The notes under the pieces are model-generated. The model was given only the letters and a program-made list of their open reading frames with translations, did no database searches and was not told the DNA's origin. This document shows, in pieces, positions 16,505-25,949 of a stretch of 64,000 nucleotides of DNA. The number at the start of each line of letters is the position of its first letter. Within the stretch, counting starts at the first letter, position 1. Source of the stretch: a gamma proteobacterium HTCC5015 (GTDB lineage: Bacteria; Pseudomonadota; Gammaproteobacteria; HTCC5015); the NCBI GenBank assembly GCA_000155715.1, contig DS990598.1, positions 207,532 to 271,531 of the forward strand, read 5' to 3'. A program made the translations under genes and the position numbers.

Positions 16505-17368
16505 CTAGCCGCGTTTGAAGAGGGCGACAAATAGGATTCGAATCCAGTCCGAGCGATTCAGACGAGGGCGGGAGTAGAGGTCGTCTTGTTGTGACAGTTT
16601 GTAGCAAATGCGCAGACCGCCGGCGATGATAAATCGAATTTCTATGCCAAAGCGCCCGTTCAAACGCGCGCCGAGGGTGGCGCCGTCTTGCAGCATTTTT
16701 TGGGCGCGGTGAATTTGAAATTGCAGCAGTGCCTGCATGGCGGCACCCTGATTCTCCATGCGGATATCCTCGGGACCGAGCTCGTAGGATTCGAGCTCAT
16801 CGAGCGGAATGTAAATGCGATCGTTCTCTTGAATGTCTTGTTGAATGTCTTGATAAAAGTTAATCAACTGTAGTGCGCTACAGACCTTATCGGAATCTTG
16901 CAGGTTTTCCTCGCTGTCATTTTGAGTTAAATGCAGCATCAAGCGTCCAACGGGGTTGGCGGAGCGGCGCGCATAGTCGAGCACGTCGTCGATGTTTTGA
17001 TAGCGCGTGGTGGTGACATCCTGTTTGAACGCATCGAGTAAATCCTCGAATAAATTCAGTGGCAGTTTGTGTTGTTTGATGGCGTCGGACAGTGCCGTGA
17101 AAATGGGGTCTTGGCTCGATTCGCCGCGTTCCATGCGCTTGAGCTGGGTTTGGAGTGTTTCGAGTTGTTTGATGCGCGTTTGCGCATCGGCATCGCCTTC
17201 GTCGGCAATATCGTCGGCGGTGCGAGCAAAGGCGTAGATAGCGGCAACCGGGCGCCGCAGCTTGCTCGGCAGCAGCTTGGAGGCAACGGGAAAGTTTTCA
17301 TAATGGCTTTCGGCCAACTTCAAACAATGTTGGTAGGCGGCTTCAATACTTTGGCTGCGTTGGCTCAT
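16505..17368 (-). CDS. hpnC: hydroxysqualene synthase HpnC
   Basis: Second squalene/phytoene-synthase-family enzyme, converting presqualene diphosphate to hydroxysqualene. The 287 residues contain FARTADDIADEGDAD near residue 47 and the second aspartate motif LINFYQDIQQDIQENDRIYIP near residue 168, where NFYQDIQQD is characteristic of the HpnC branch. It is the first gene of the hpnC-hpnD-hpnE unit. Its upstream gap (17369-18081) is packed with repeats, so the promoter cannot be placed by eye. Sequence and codon use look like the neighbours, with no sign of recent transfer. Confidence 0.92.
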   Translation of the reverse strand: MSQRSQSIEAAYQHCLKLAESHYENFPVASKLLPSKLRRPVAAIYAFARTADDIADEGDADAQTRIKQLETLQTQLKRMERGESSQDPIFTALSDAIKQHKLPLNLFEDLLDAFKQDVTTTRYQNIDDVLDYARRSANPVGRLMLHLTQNDSEENLQDSDKVCSALQLINFYQDIQQDIQENDRIYIPLDELESYELGPEDIRMENQGAAMQALLQFQIHRAQKMLQDGATLGARLNGRFGIEIRFIIAGGLRICYKLSQQDDLYSRPRLNRSDWIRILFVALFKRG

Positions 17369-17439
17369 GGTTCACTTGTGTTTAGTATTTACGCCCATTC
17401 TAGCAGGACGGCTTGGGGTTGCCACTGTGGCCTACGGGT

Positions 17440-17830
17440 GGGGTTAGGCTGTCATTCCGAACTTGATTCGCAATCTACAGAGTGTAGGAGCCTGCCCTGC
17501 AGGCGAATGTGTATGGCTTCGCCAAAGGATCATTATATGTCGGGACTGACCCCGACGGTGCAGCCACTTTCTTTTCTTCAACGAAAAGAAAGTAGCCAAG
17601 CGCAGACAGCTGCTCCTGCGCAGTCTGCATTTCCGCCTTCCTTGGCGGTCAACACGCCGTCCGATGCCACACCCTTCGGGTTCCCTGCGATGCTCGGCAA
17701 AAACGGCGCCTGCGGAACTCACAAACCCTGCGGGTTTGTTCAAACAGTCCTCGGCTTCATCCGTTATAGCCTGCGCTTCTCGGTGTGGCATATGGATTTA
17801 CGCGCACCACACTGAATAGGCCGTCATGCT
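17440..17830. repeat. intergenic repeat mosaic between hpnC and mupP (no gene)
   Basis: The stretch contains GTCATTCCGAACTTGATTCG, a REP family A copy (17483-17509), the palindrome CTTTCTTTTCTTCAACGAAA with its inverse, and a conserved-looking block around 17680-17760. Open frames crossing it are low-complexity and frame-inconsistent; I regard them as repeat-derived, not genes. Confidence 0.65.
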
Positions 17831-17867
17831 GAACGTGATTCGGCATCTTCAAAACGGAGTGCCGTGG

Positions 17868-18059
17868 GTCGGGCTTCAGCCCGACTTTGGCCTGACAATT
17901 CGGAGCATGAGCAGTGATAGTGAGAAACACCATAAAACATGATGTGTTTTATTTCGCGTCGGCTCGGGCACCCTAAAGGGCATAAAGGCGGCCTCCTACA
18001 ACTGAACACACACCGACCACTCGAAAATCGCTCTGTGGGAGGGTCGCCCACGGCCCGAC
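17868..18059. repeat. palindrome plus inverted REP family B/C pair
   Basis: GTCGGGCTTCAGCCCGAC at 17868-17885 matches 7258-7275. An inverted family B unit at 17959-18000 is a perfect complement of 13369-13410, and an inverted family C unit lies at 18023-18059. Confidence 0.85.
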
Positions 18060-18081
18060 CTAAACACCCCCTCGGCCCTAG

Positions 18082-18765
18082 CTAGCGGATGGCGTCGATG
18101 GCGGCGATGAGGTCGCCAGTGTTCTCGACCACGGCGTTGGCGCCCCAGTGGTGGGGGTCTTCACCCGGCGGGATGAAATCCCAAGCGGCGACAATACAGG
18201 GCATATGGGCGGCTTGTGAGGCCTCGACATCGCGGCGATCGTCGCCGACATAAACGCAGGCTTGGGGTTCTAGATCGAGCCGTCGAGCGGCTTCTATCAG
18301 GGGATCGGGAAAGGGTTTTTTGCGCGGCAGACTGTCGCCGCCCAGCCATACGGAGACGCGCTCTGTTAGGCCCAGTGCGCCGAGCAGTGGTTCCGCAAAG
18401 CGGCTGGGCTTGTTGGTGACGATACCCCAGGGCAGTCCGCGTTGCTCCCAGACATCAATCGCTTCAGCGAGACCTCTGTAGAGCGTGGGGTTGTCGTAGA
18501 GTGCGTTTTGGTAGTGCTGCCACAATGTTTCGCGCAGCGTCTCTTTTTGCTCATCTGAGAGCATTGCAAAACCCTCGCCATAGGCTTGCTCGACTAGGGC
18601 CATGCTGCCGTTGGGCACGGCGGGGCGCAGTTGGCTGGGGTGGGTGCGCGCAATGCCAAAGTCGTCCATGGTGCGCAGTGTCGCTTCGATCAGATCGGCA
18701 GCCGTGTCGGCCAGCGTGCCGTCGAGGTCAAACAAGAGCGCTTTAACGGGCTCAGAAACAGACAC
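18082..18765 (-). CDS. mupP: HAD-family phosphatase, MupP/Gph (N-acetylmuramate 6-phosphate phosphatase likely)
   Basis: A 227-residue HAD hydrolase with motif I FDLDGTLADT near residue 12, motif II in GIVTNKPS, motif III lysine in PRKKPFPDP and motif IV VGDDRRDVEAS. In Pseudomonas the enzyme in this position (after ubiG) is MupP, which dephosphorylates MurNAc-6-phosphate in the cell-wall recycling route; a phosphoglycolate phosphatase (Gph) is the main alternative. GTG start at 18765 overlaps the ubiG stop (TAGTG), indicating translational coupling. The assignment to MupP relies on gene order. Confidence 0.85.
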   Translation of the reverse strand: MSVSEPVKALLFDLDGTLADTAADLIEATLRTMDDFGIARTHPSQLRPAVPNGSMALVEQAYGEGFAMLSDEQKETLRETLWQHYQNALYDNPTLYRGLAEAIDVWEQRGLPWGIVTNKPSRFAEPLLGALGLTERVSVWLGGDSLPRKKPFPDPLIEAARRLDLEPQACVYVGDDRRDVEASQAAHMPCIVAAWDFIPPGEDPHHWGANAVVENTGDLIAAIDAIR

Positions 18766-19469
18766 TAGCGATGTGCTCTGGAGGTGTGCATGAGGTAGTT
18801 GACGTCGACATTGTCGGCCAGCCAGTAGTGCTTGGTGACGGGATTGTAGTGCAGCCCTGTGGTGTGCTGGGTGTCGAGTTCGGCATTGCGCGCCCAGCGA
18901 GAGAGTTCGGAGGGGCGAATAAACTTGGCGTACTCGTGGGTGCCGCGGGGCACGAGGTTGAGCACATACTCGGCGCCGACAATGGCGAATAGAAAGGATT
19001 TGGGGTTGCGGTTAAGCGTGCTCATCACCACATCGCCACCGGGTTTGACGAGTTGCGCACAGGCGCGAATGACCGATTCGGGATCGGGGACATGCTCTAA
19101 CATTTCCATGCAGGTGACGACATCGTACTGCTCGGCGCGCTCGGCGGCTAAGTCCTCGACGGCCTGCTCGATGTACTCGAGCTGTACGCCGCTGTCGTCG
19201 GCATGTTGTTGAGCGGCTTTGAGGGCTTCGCGGCTGAGGTCGAGGCCAGTGACTTCGGCACCGCGCTCGGCCATGCTCTGAGCGAGAATACCGCCGCCGC
19301 AGCCCACGTCTAGTACGCGCAGTCCTTTGAGATCACCACAGCGTGATTGGATGTAATCTAGGCGCAGAGGGTTGATGTCGTGCAGCGGCTTGAACTCGCC
19401 GTTCTTGTCCCACCAGCGCTCAGCGATGGCGCTAAATTTTTGGATTTCTACGGGGTCAACATTGCTCAT
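18765..19469 (-). CDS. ubiG: ubiquinone biosynthesis O-methyltransferase UbiG
   Basis: SAM-dependent enzyme catalysing both O-methylations of ubiquinone synthesis. The 234 residues include the N-terminal [20 protein letters not shown], characteristic of UbiG, motif [19 protein letters not shown] near residue 53, and [12 protein letters not shown]. Start ATG 19469 overlaps the mtaD stop by 4 nt (ATGA) and its stop overlaps the mupP start by 1 nt, so mtaD-ubiG-mupP is one tightly coupled unit. Length and motifs are all typical. Confidence 0.96.
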   Translation of the reverse strand: MSNVDPVEIQKFSAIAERWWDKNGEFKPLHDINPLRLDYIQSRCGDLKGLRVLDVGCGGGILAQSMAERGAEVTGLDLSREALKAAQQHADDSGVQLEYIEQAVEDLAAERAEQYDVVTCMEMLEHVPDPESVIRACAQLVKPGGDVVMSTLNRNPKSFLFAIVGAEYVLNLVPRGTHEYAKFIRPSELSRWARNAELDTQHTTGLHYNPVTKHYWLADNVDVNYLMHTSRAHR

Positions 19470-20818
19470 GGTGTTTCGTGGTCGTCGTTGGAAAAGGATT
19501 GAATGCGGGCGCGCCAGTTGTCGGCCGTTTCTATCAAGTGTGTGGTGTTAAAGTGGCTGAGACGGCCGCTCTCTAACTGCGCTTGACCCTGTACCCACAC
19601 ATCGCTGACTTGGTCGCGGCTGGCGGCGTAAACCAGCTGCGAGACGGGGTCGTAAATGGGTTGTGTGGCAAGGTGGTTGAGGTCGATGGCAGTGATGTCG
19701 GCGTCTTTACCTGCGGTTAAGCTGCCCGTTTGCTGGTCGATACCGAGCGCTTTTGCACCGTTGATGGTGGCCATGGCAAGCGCGGTGTGGGCATCGACGG
19801 CGGTGGCGCTGGCATCGCTGTGGGCATCGGCGAGCTTAGCCAATAGGGCGGCGCTGCGCATTTCACCGATCATGTCTAAGTCGTTATTGCTGGCGGCGCC
19901 GTCGGTGCCGAGCGCGACGTTGATATCGGCGTTGAGCAGGGATTGCACAGGGCAGTGTCCGCTGGCCAGTTTCATATTAGATTCGGGGCAGTGCACAACG
20001 TGGCTGTTGGTCTGGGCCAGCTGTTGAATCTCGGTTTCTGTGAGGTCCGTCATATGAACTGCCATAAAGTTGGGCGACAGCAGACCCAGCTCGTCGAGCC
20101 GTTGCAGCGGGCGCTTGCCACTGCTCTCGACAGCGTTTTGCACTTCCGCGCTTGTCTCGTGGACATGCATTTGAATCGGGATGTGCAGCTCGTCGGCCAG
20201 TGTTCGCACTTTGCTCAGTGGCTCGTCGGAGACGGTGTAGGGCGCGTGGGGTGCGAAAAAGGTCGAGATCAAGTGGTCGTAGCGGTAGTGGTCGTGGATC
20301 TCTAGTCCCTTGCGCAAATACTCGTCGGCGTTTTCCGCCCACACGGTCGGAAAATCGATCAAGATCAGGCCCACGGCGGCGCGCATGCCGATGCGTCTGG
20401 CCTCGCGAGCCACCACATCGGGGAAAAAGTACATATCGCTGAAGCAGGTGGTGCCCGAGCGCAGCATCTCCGCCATAGCCAGCTTAACGCCATCGGCGAC
20501 GAACTCATCGCTCACCCACTGCCCCTCGGCGGGCCAGATGTGCTCTTCTAACCAAGTCATCAGGGGGAGGTCGTCGGCCAAACCGCGAAATAAACTCATG
20601 GCGGCATGGCCGTGAGCATTGATGAAGCCCGGTGTGAGCAGGTGGTGGGGCAGTGTGCGGTGTTGCTCGGCGCGGTAGCGTTGATGGGCGCGCTCGGTGG
20701 GTAACACGGCGACAATTTGGCCTTTGTCGACGGCGACGCTGTGGTGGTCGAGCACGCGATCATCGGGCTCGACGGGAGCTACCCAGCGGGCGTCAATCAA
20801 TAGATCAATGTTTTTCAT
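19466..20818 (-). CDS. mtaD: 5-methylthioadenosine/S-adenosylhomocysteine deaminase-type amidohydrolase
   Basis: TRZ/ATZ-family metal-dependent amidohydrolase of 450 residues. Metal ligands are visible as [11 protein letters not shown] near residue 66, MHVHETSAE near residue 219, a histidine in VHMTD, and [14 protein letters not shown]. Family members with this gene order convert methylthioadenosine or adenosylhomocysteine to the inosine forms. Coupling to ubiG makes sense because UbiG releases S-adenosylhomocysteine, an inhibitor of methyltransferases; that link is inference. First gene of the mtaD-ubiG-mupP unit, divergent from the lipoprotein operon at 20974. Confidence 0.88.
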   Translation of the reverse strand: MKNIDLLIDARWVAPVEPDDRVLDHHSVAVDKGQIVAVLPTERAHQRYRAEQHRTLPHHLLTPGFINAHGHAAMSLFRGLADDLPLMTWLEEHIWPAEGQWVSDEFVADGVKLAMAEMLRSGTTCFSDMYFFPDVVAREARRIGMRAAVGLILIDFPTVWAENADEYLRKGLEIHDHYRYDHLISTFFAPHAPYTVSDEPLSKVRTLADELHIPIQMHVHETSAEVQNAVESSGKRPLQRLDELGLLSPNFMAVHMTDLTETEIQQLAQTNSHVVHCPESNMKLASGHCPVQSLLNADINVALGTDGAASNNDLDMIGEMRSAALLAKLADAHSDASATAVDAHTALAMATINGAKALGIDQQTGSLTAGKDADITAIDLNHLATQPIYDPVSQLVYAASRDQVSDVWVQGQAQLESGRLSHFNTTHLIETADNWRARIQSFSNDDHETP

Positions 20819-20973
20819 GCCGGCAAGGATACTGCCAAATGAAGCAGCCTGCTAGCAGCCTGCTGAATGGGGACAGACATCACACAAATGTTAGGAATCC
20901 CTTTCAAGCGGAACCAAATCGTTTAGACTCTCTCCAAAGCGATAACAATTCTAGAGCAAAGGACGGGAACACA

Positions 20974-21528
20974 ATGCATATTCCAGCTTGGCTAAAAATC
21001 ATGGCGCTCGGCATGGCAGCGCTGACACTGGTTGCCTGTGGCGGCCGCACGACGATTGAAAGTGACCTCGGTATCGACGATGCCCCCGATTGGGTCAACG
21101 AGGGCACGCAGGCCGTGGATGACGACGACGGCCGCTTGATTCAAGGCGTGGGCACGGCGCCGACGATGGGCGATTTTTCTCTGCAACGCTCTGCTGCGGA
21201 CACTCGGGCTCGCGCCGAAATCGCTCGCGTTCTGGCCAGTTATATCGACGCTACCGTGGCGGACTACACGCGCTACAGCGACGGCCAGACCGACAGCGAT
21301 ATCGAGCAAAACCTGCGCAGTGAGACAAAGCAGCTACTCAGCGGCGCGCGTATCGTTGGCCACTGGAAAAATCCTGAGAACGGCAATTTGTACAGCTTTG
21401 CCGAACTCGACATGGAAGCGGTTGAGGAAAACCTGAGCGTGTCTAAATCGCTGACGGGAGCCTTCAAACAATATTACGCCGAGCGCGGCGAGCAAACATT
21501 TCAGCAGTTAGTAGAGGAGACTCGATAA
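20974..21528 (+). CDS. LPP20-family lipoprotein
   Basis: A 184-residue lipoprotein with lipobox LTLVAC (cysteine at residue 19) followed by a domain with APDWVNEG and VGTAPTMGDFSLQRSAADTR, the pattern of the LPP20 family. The residues RARAEIARVLASYIDATVAD form the conserved helix. ATG 20974 is chosen because it gives the signal peptide; an open frame extends upstream to 20653 into the divergent mtaD gene and is not used. Its stop overlaps the lpoB start by 1 nt. First gene of a four-gene lipoprotein operon; role is unknown. Confidence 0.82.
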   Translation: MHIPAWLKIMALGMAALTLVACGGRTTIESDLGIDDAPDWVNEGTQAVDDDDGRLIQGVGTAPTMGDFSLQRSAADTRARAEIARVLASYIDATVADYTRYSDGQTDSDIEQNLRSETKQLLSGARIVGHWKNPENGNLYSFAELDMEAVEENLSVSKSLTGAFKQYYAERGEQTFQQLVEETR

Positions 21529-22133
21529 TGACAAAGCAATGGATTCAAACCGGTGTAGTGGCGTTGTTCGCTCTCAGCATGGCCGCCTGTGGCGGCACTA
21601 AGGTTCAGCGTATCGATACCAATGAAACTGTCGATTTAAGCGGCGCTTGGAACGACACCGACTCGCGCCTAGTTTCCGAGGAAATGATCAGTGACGCACT
21701 GGCGCGCCCCTGGGTGGCGGATCATGTGCGCAAAACTGGCGATCGCCCCGCTGTGATTGTCGGCACGGTGCGCAATCTCAGCCACGAGCACATCAACGTG
21801 AACACCTTTGTCAACGACATGGAACGCTCGTTGATTAATTCAGGTCGCGTGGATTTTGTGGCCTCGGCACAAGAGCGTCAGGAGATTCGCGACGAGCGCG
21901 TCGACCAAGACCTTAACGCCAGCGCTGCGACGCGCAATGAGGCGGGGCAGGAACTCGGCGCCGACTACATGCTCAAGGGCGAAATCAACACCATCGTCGA
22001 CCGCGAGGGCAAACAACAGGTTCGTTACTACCAAGTGGATTTGACCATGATCAGTCTCGCCGACAACCGCAAGGTGTGGATTGGTCAGAAGAAAATTAAA
22101 AAGTATGTGAAGAACGCCAACTTGCGCTTTTAA
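21528..22133 (+). CDS. lpoB: penicillin-binding protein activator LpoB
   Basis: Outer-membrane lipoprotein that reaches through the periplasm and activates PBP1b. The 201 residues show a lipobox (LSMAAC, cysteine near residue 21), a short linker, and the LpoB core: DLSGAWNDTDSRLVSEEMI, VGTVRNLSHEHINVNTFVND, GADYMLKGEINTIVDREG and the end VWIGQKKIKKYVK. The linker is much shorter than in E. coli LpoB, as in many non-enteric homologues. It overlaps the upstream LPP20 gene by 1 nt. Its presumed partner mrcB lies at 7410 in the same window. Confidence 0.92.
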   Translation: MTKQWIQTGVVALFALSMAACGGTKVQRIDTNETVDLSGAWNDTDSRLVSEEMISDALARPWVADHVRKTGDRPAVIVGTVRNLSHEHINVNTFVNDMERSLINSGRVDFVASAQERQEIRDERVDQDLNASAATRNEAGQELGADYMLKGEINTIVDREGKQQVRYYQVDLTMISLADNRKVWIGQKKIKKYVKNANLRF

Positions 22134-22171
22134 TCGGCCTCATCCGACGATAGTTAGTGCAAGTGGTAGCA

Positions 22172-23570
22172 ATGATCACAGCCTTGCTTCACGGGCGCCC
22201 AGCACTGCTGGGCGCTCTGGTTTTATTGAGTCTGTCGACTTCGGGCTGCGCGGTGCATCAGTGGAAAATGAACGAGCTGTCGCGCCAAGTCGGCTACACC
22301 GATCCCGCGGTTTTGTTGCAGCAGTTGGAGCAAACTGAAACGCCTGATCGCGATCAAGTACAGCGCTGGCTCAATCGCGGCATGTTGCATCTGCTCAATG
22401 GCGATCTCGCCGCGGCCCGATCGGATTGGGAGCAAGCCAAGCAGCGCATTGAGAGCTTGCAGGCGGCCAGCGTCACGGAAAATGTTGGCGCGGCGACAGT
22501 CAACGAAACCTTTCGCGCTTACGATGGCACACCCAGTGAACGCATTTTGTTGCACACCCTGTTGGCACTGAGCTATTTGGCCGATGGCGACCTCGATGGC
22601 GCGCGGGTCGAAGTGCTGCAAAGCGATGTGATGGTGCGCGCGCTGCAAGAGGGTGAGGCGCTGAATGGACAACTGGCGATCGCGCGCTATGTGGGCGGCT
22701 TAGTCTACGAGTTGGGTGGCGAGTGGGACAACGCCTATATCGCCTACCAAAAGGCGTTCAATATTATGCAGGCGCGGAACCAGTCGCCACCGTCGGCGTT
22801 GAAGCTCTCTTTAATCCGCAGTGCCCAACGGGCGGGTCGGCGCGATGAGGTTGAGCGCTGGTATAAGGCGTTTGGCACGCCATCGCCGCTGGAGTCGGGT
22901 GAGGGCGAGTTGGTGATCATTGCCATGCAGGGTTTGGTCAGTGCTAAAACTCAGGCCGCGGCCTCGGTCTATGCCCCGGGCTTACAGCAGTATAATTTCG
23001 CTGGCGCTGCCGACGTACCCCGACCAGCGCCTTGGCTACGAGCGCCGCACTATTCAATTGCACGGCCCCGTTCAGCGCGATGCCCAGACGGCGTTGATCG
23101 AGAACATCGAAGTCTTGGCACGAGAGGACTTAGAGGCCGAGAAAGGCAAAATTACGGCAGCGACGATGGCTCGAATGGTCGCTAAATACCGCGCGACTGA
23201 GGAAGCCAAAAAGAATAGCCCGCTGGCGGGATTGATCGCCAATGTGGCGGGCATGGTGTCAGAAGTGGCCGATGTACGCAGTTGGAATACTCTGCCATCG
23301 AATATTCAAATAAGCCGTATCAGCTTGCCTGAAGGTGAATATCACTATTTGATGTCCCGTCAGATTCAGCGTATCGGCGATAGCAGTCGAGCGGGAGAAA
23401 TTCGCATCAATGCGGGCGACATCACGGTGCTCTGGCTACAGCAAAATAGCGCTGTTACCTACGCTTATCCGCCCGAGGCGCTGCCAGTCAAAAAGGAGAA
23501 CCCCGATGAAATCACTTCAGATGTACCTGCGCCAACAGTGGTCAGTGAGGAAGCAAGCCGCCATGAATAA
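22172..23570 (+). pseudogene. COG3014-family lipoprotein, split by a frameshift near 22990
   Basis: Two frames together encode one protein. The first (from about 22172) has a lipoprotein signal (LSTSGC), then TPR-like helices (WLNRGMLHLLNGDLAAARSD, LLALSYLADGDLDGARVEV), up to about 22990. The homology continues in the +1 frame with LALPTYPDQRLGYERRTIQL and on to LPEGEYHYLMSRQIQRIG, ending at 23570. The shift requires one extra base (or two missing) near GGCTTACAGCAGTATAATTT. The gene sits between lpoB and a second LPP20 gene, with which it overlaps by 8 nt, as expected of an intact operon, so a sequencing error is quite possible. Function unknown; co-occurrence with LpoB suggests an envelope role. 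Confidence 0.72.
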
Positions 23571-24576
23571 AAGCTACTGCATTGCACTGGTCGCGTTGGC
23601 TTTGTCAGCCTGTGCGGGTGGCCAGCAGCGCCCCGATTGGGTCGATCAACCCAGCCGCGTTTACGATACAGCGGATTACATGAGCGCCGTCGGTAGCGCC
23701 GACAATCGCGAGAGCGCTAATGCCGCGGCACTGGCCAATTTGGCGCGGCAGTTTGAAGTGGCGGTGAGTGACAGTGTTGAAGATACGGCGAAGGCCATTG
23801 TTAAACAGAACGGGCAGGGCAGAACGGTGGAGAACGAACGCACCGCTGCGCGTTCGGTCACGGCGTTTGCCCAACAAGAGCTAGAGGGGGCAGAAATTAA
23901 ACAACACTTTGACCAAACCACGCCAACGGGCACAGAGCACTTTAGTGTGGCGGTTATTGAGCGGGCGGTGATGGAGCGCAGGCTACGCCAGAAAATTCGC
24001 CAGCTCGACGAGACCATTGGTGCGCAGATGGCGTTTGCCCGCGCCAACAGCGATCATCCCGCGCGCGTGTTTAGCGCCTGGGAGAGTGCGCGCCAAACCG
24101 CGATGGAACGCGCGGCTTTGAATCGCAACTTGGCCACCGTATCAGGGCGAGGAGATCGCGCTAAACACGCCGAGTCAGACATTTTACAGGCCATCCGCCA
24201 AGGTTTAAGCCGTTTATCGGTTTCGGCGGAGGTCGAAGGGGTCGAGAGTGTCGACAGAGCCGATTGGCAATCCATGTACAGCGGCGCGCTACAGGCGCTG
24301 GGGATTGCACCCAACCAGCAGGGGCAATATCAGTTGATACTGACGGTGAACGAAGCGCCCATTGAGCGCCAGCAGCGTTGGTTTTGGTGGCGCGGCGGCG
24401 TTGATATCACGTTGCAGTCGGACGATGCAGTGTTGGCGAAAAGCAGTCACAGCTTCAAGGCTTCGGCGACGGAGCGGCATGTGGTTGAGCAGCGCGCGCG
24501 GGAAAAACTGTTAGATCAGTTGCCTCAAGCGATTTATGCCACGTTGACTTCAGTACACAGTGAATCGGCCAATTAG
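23563..24576 (+). CDS. LPP20-domain lipoprotein, last gene of lpoB operon
   Basis: A 337-residue lipoprotein with lipobox LALSAC (cysteine at residue 17), then QRPDWVDQP and YMSAVGSADNRESANAAALA, the same LPP20-type domain seen in the first gene of the operon. The C-terminal half is a second domain with QYQLILTVNEAPIERQQRWF and DITLQSDDAVLAKSSHSF. It starts 8 nt before the COG3014 stop. ATG 23563 is preferred over an earlier frame opening at 23410, which lies inside the upstream gene. The operon therefore starts and ends with related lipoproteins. Confidence 0.8.
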   Translation: MNKSYCIALVALALSACAGGQQRPDWVDQPSRVYDTADYMSAVGSADNRESANAAALANLARQFEVAVSDSVEDTAKAIVKQNGQGRTVENERTAARSVTAFAQQELEGAEIKQHFDQTTPTGTEHFSVAVIERAVMERRLRQKIRQLDETIGAQMAFARANSDHPARVFSAWESARQTAMERAALNRNLATVSGRGDRAKHAESDILQAIRQGLSRLSVSAEVEGVESVDRADWQSMYSGALQALGIAPNQQGQYQLILTVNEAPIERQQRWFWWRGGVDITLQSDDAVLAKSSHSFKASATERHVVEQRAREKLLDQLPQAIYATLTSVHSESAN

Positions 24577-24632
24577 CCCTTATAGTCCGCTAGACACTGG
24601 TAAAAGCGCGAGACTCGGCGTACTAATAGAGT

Positions 24633-25925
24633 ATGAATAAAAAAGAGCGTGATAGAACGTCTCGGGCTGATTTCGATATGGGATCAAATGCTTCGCAAGA
24701 GTACATTGGCGAGCACCAGCAAGATACTCAGCTGATGGACGATGAAATTCGTCGCCTAGAGTCTGAGGCGGGCACGGGAGTGCGACGCCTGCGCTTCTCT
24801 AAGGGCTTGGAGAAGCAGTTCCGCGACTTTCACAACCAGCAATTTTTACTCTACCACCGCCTGTGTCTGATGGTTGGTGCGGCGGCGGTGGGTGCTATGG
24901 GCTTGCTGGATTTAGTTCTGATCAAAGACGGCTGGAACATCATTGCTCCCGTGCGCTATGGCGTGGGGTTTGCCGTGGTCAGTATTGCCGGGATCGCGGT
25001 GTTCAGCCCTTTCTTTGTACATCGTCAGCAGCAGGTGTTACTACAGGTCAATCTGTGCGTTGTGCATATGACGAGTCTGTTCTTACTGATCGCTCCCGAT
25101 GAGTTGTATTTGCATTACATGCCGGCCTATATGTTGGTGATGATGTTTTCGGCAGTGATCTGTCATATGTTTTTTTGGCGCGCTGTGGCGGTGGGCGTCG
25201 TGACGGCCGTGAGCTACAACGCGCTATTTTTCTTGCGGCCCCAATCGTTTGAAGTGATTGCTACATTCAACGCCCACTTCTTGTGCACCATTTTGATTAC
25301 ATGGGCTGCGAGCTATTACTTAGAGTACTCGGCGCGGCGGGATTTCTTACAGCGCGGTATTTTGCGCCTTGAGCGCAACCAGCTCAGCAATGTTAACGAT
25401 CAACTGCAGCACATGGCTACCACGGACCCGCTCACGGGGCTCTATAATCGCCGAGAGATGGAGCGACGATTACAGGAAGAGTGGCGGCGCGGTGCACGCA
25501 GCGATCACTTTATCAGCGTGATGCTGATTGATGTCGACGATTTTAAAGCCTACAACGACCACTACGGCCACCAAGCGGGCGATAGTTGCCTGACGCAACT
25601 GGGGACGTTGTTTGGTGGGGCCTTTCAGCGCGCCTCGGATTGTGTGGCGCGTTACGGGGGCGAGGAGTTTATCGTCCTGCTTCCCGAGACCGACGCCGAG
25701 GCCGCTCAAAAGCTGGCGGAAAAACTGTGTCACAAAGTGTTCGATCAACGTATTCCCCACACTCACGCGCGAGCGGCTGATCGGATTACGGTGAGCATTG
25801 GCGCCGCTACGGCTCAGTCGCATCACGAGGGGCACTACGAACATTTGATCAAGGCTGCGGACGAGGCGCTTTACCAAGCCAAAGAGCAGGGACGCAACCA
25901 AGTCGTTATGAGCACCGCTTTATAA
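24633..25925 (+). CDS. membrane diguanylate cyclase (GGDEF)
   Basis: A 430-residue cyclic-di-GMP synthase. The N-terminal 70 residues are charged and cytosolic, residues about 75-235 contain six probable membrane helices, and the C-terminal GGDEF domain starts at DPLTGLYNRREMERRL. The active-site loop is GGEEF (YGGEEFIVLLPET), a functional variant, and an inhibitory I-site RASD stands five residues upstream, so product inhibition is expected. The sensor part is of the simple multi-pass type without a recognisable ligand domain. Single-gene unit; codon use as for its neighbours. Confidence 0.93.
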   Translation: MNKKERDRTSRADFDMGSNASQEYIGEHQQDTQLMDDEIRRLESEAGTGVRRLRFSKGLEKQFRDFHNQQFLLYHRLCLMVGAAAVGAMGLLDLVLIKDGWNIIAPVRYGVGFAVVSIAGIAVFSPFFVHRQQQVLLQVNLCVVHMTSLFLLIAPDELYLHYMPAYMLVMMFSAVICHMFFWRAVAVGVVTAVSYNALFFLRPQSFEVIATFNAHFLCTILITWAASYYLEYSARRDFLQRGILRLERNQLSNVNDQLQHMATTDPLTGLYNRREMERRLQEEWRRGARSDHFISVMLIDVDDFKAYNDHYGHQAGDSCLTQLGTLFGGAFQRASDCVARYGGEEFIVLLPETDAEAAQKLAEKLCHKVFDQRIPHTHARAADRITVSIGAATAQSHHEGHYEHLIKAADEALYQAKEQGRNQVVMSTAL

Positions 25926-25949
25926 AAGTACCACCGCTGTTGTGCTGCC

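Noticed and set aside
17444..17791. 115-residue minus-strand open frame between hpnC and mupP
   Set aside because: It runs through REP and palindromic repeats; residues reflect repeat DNA, not a protein family.
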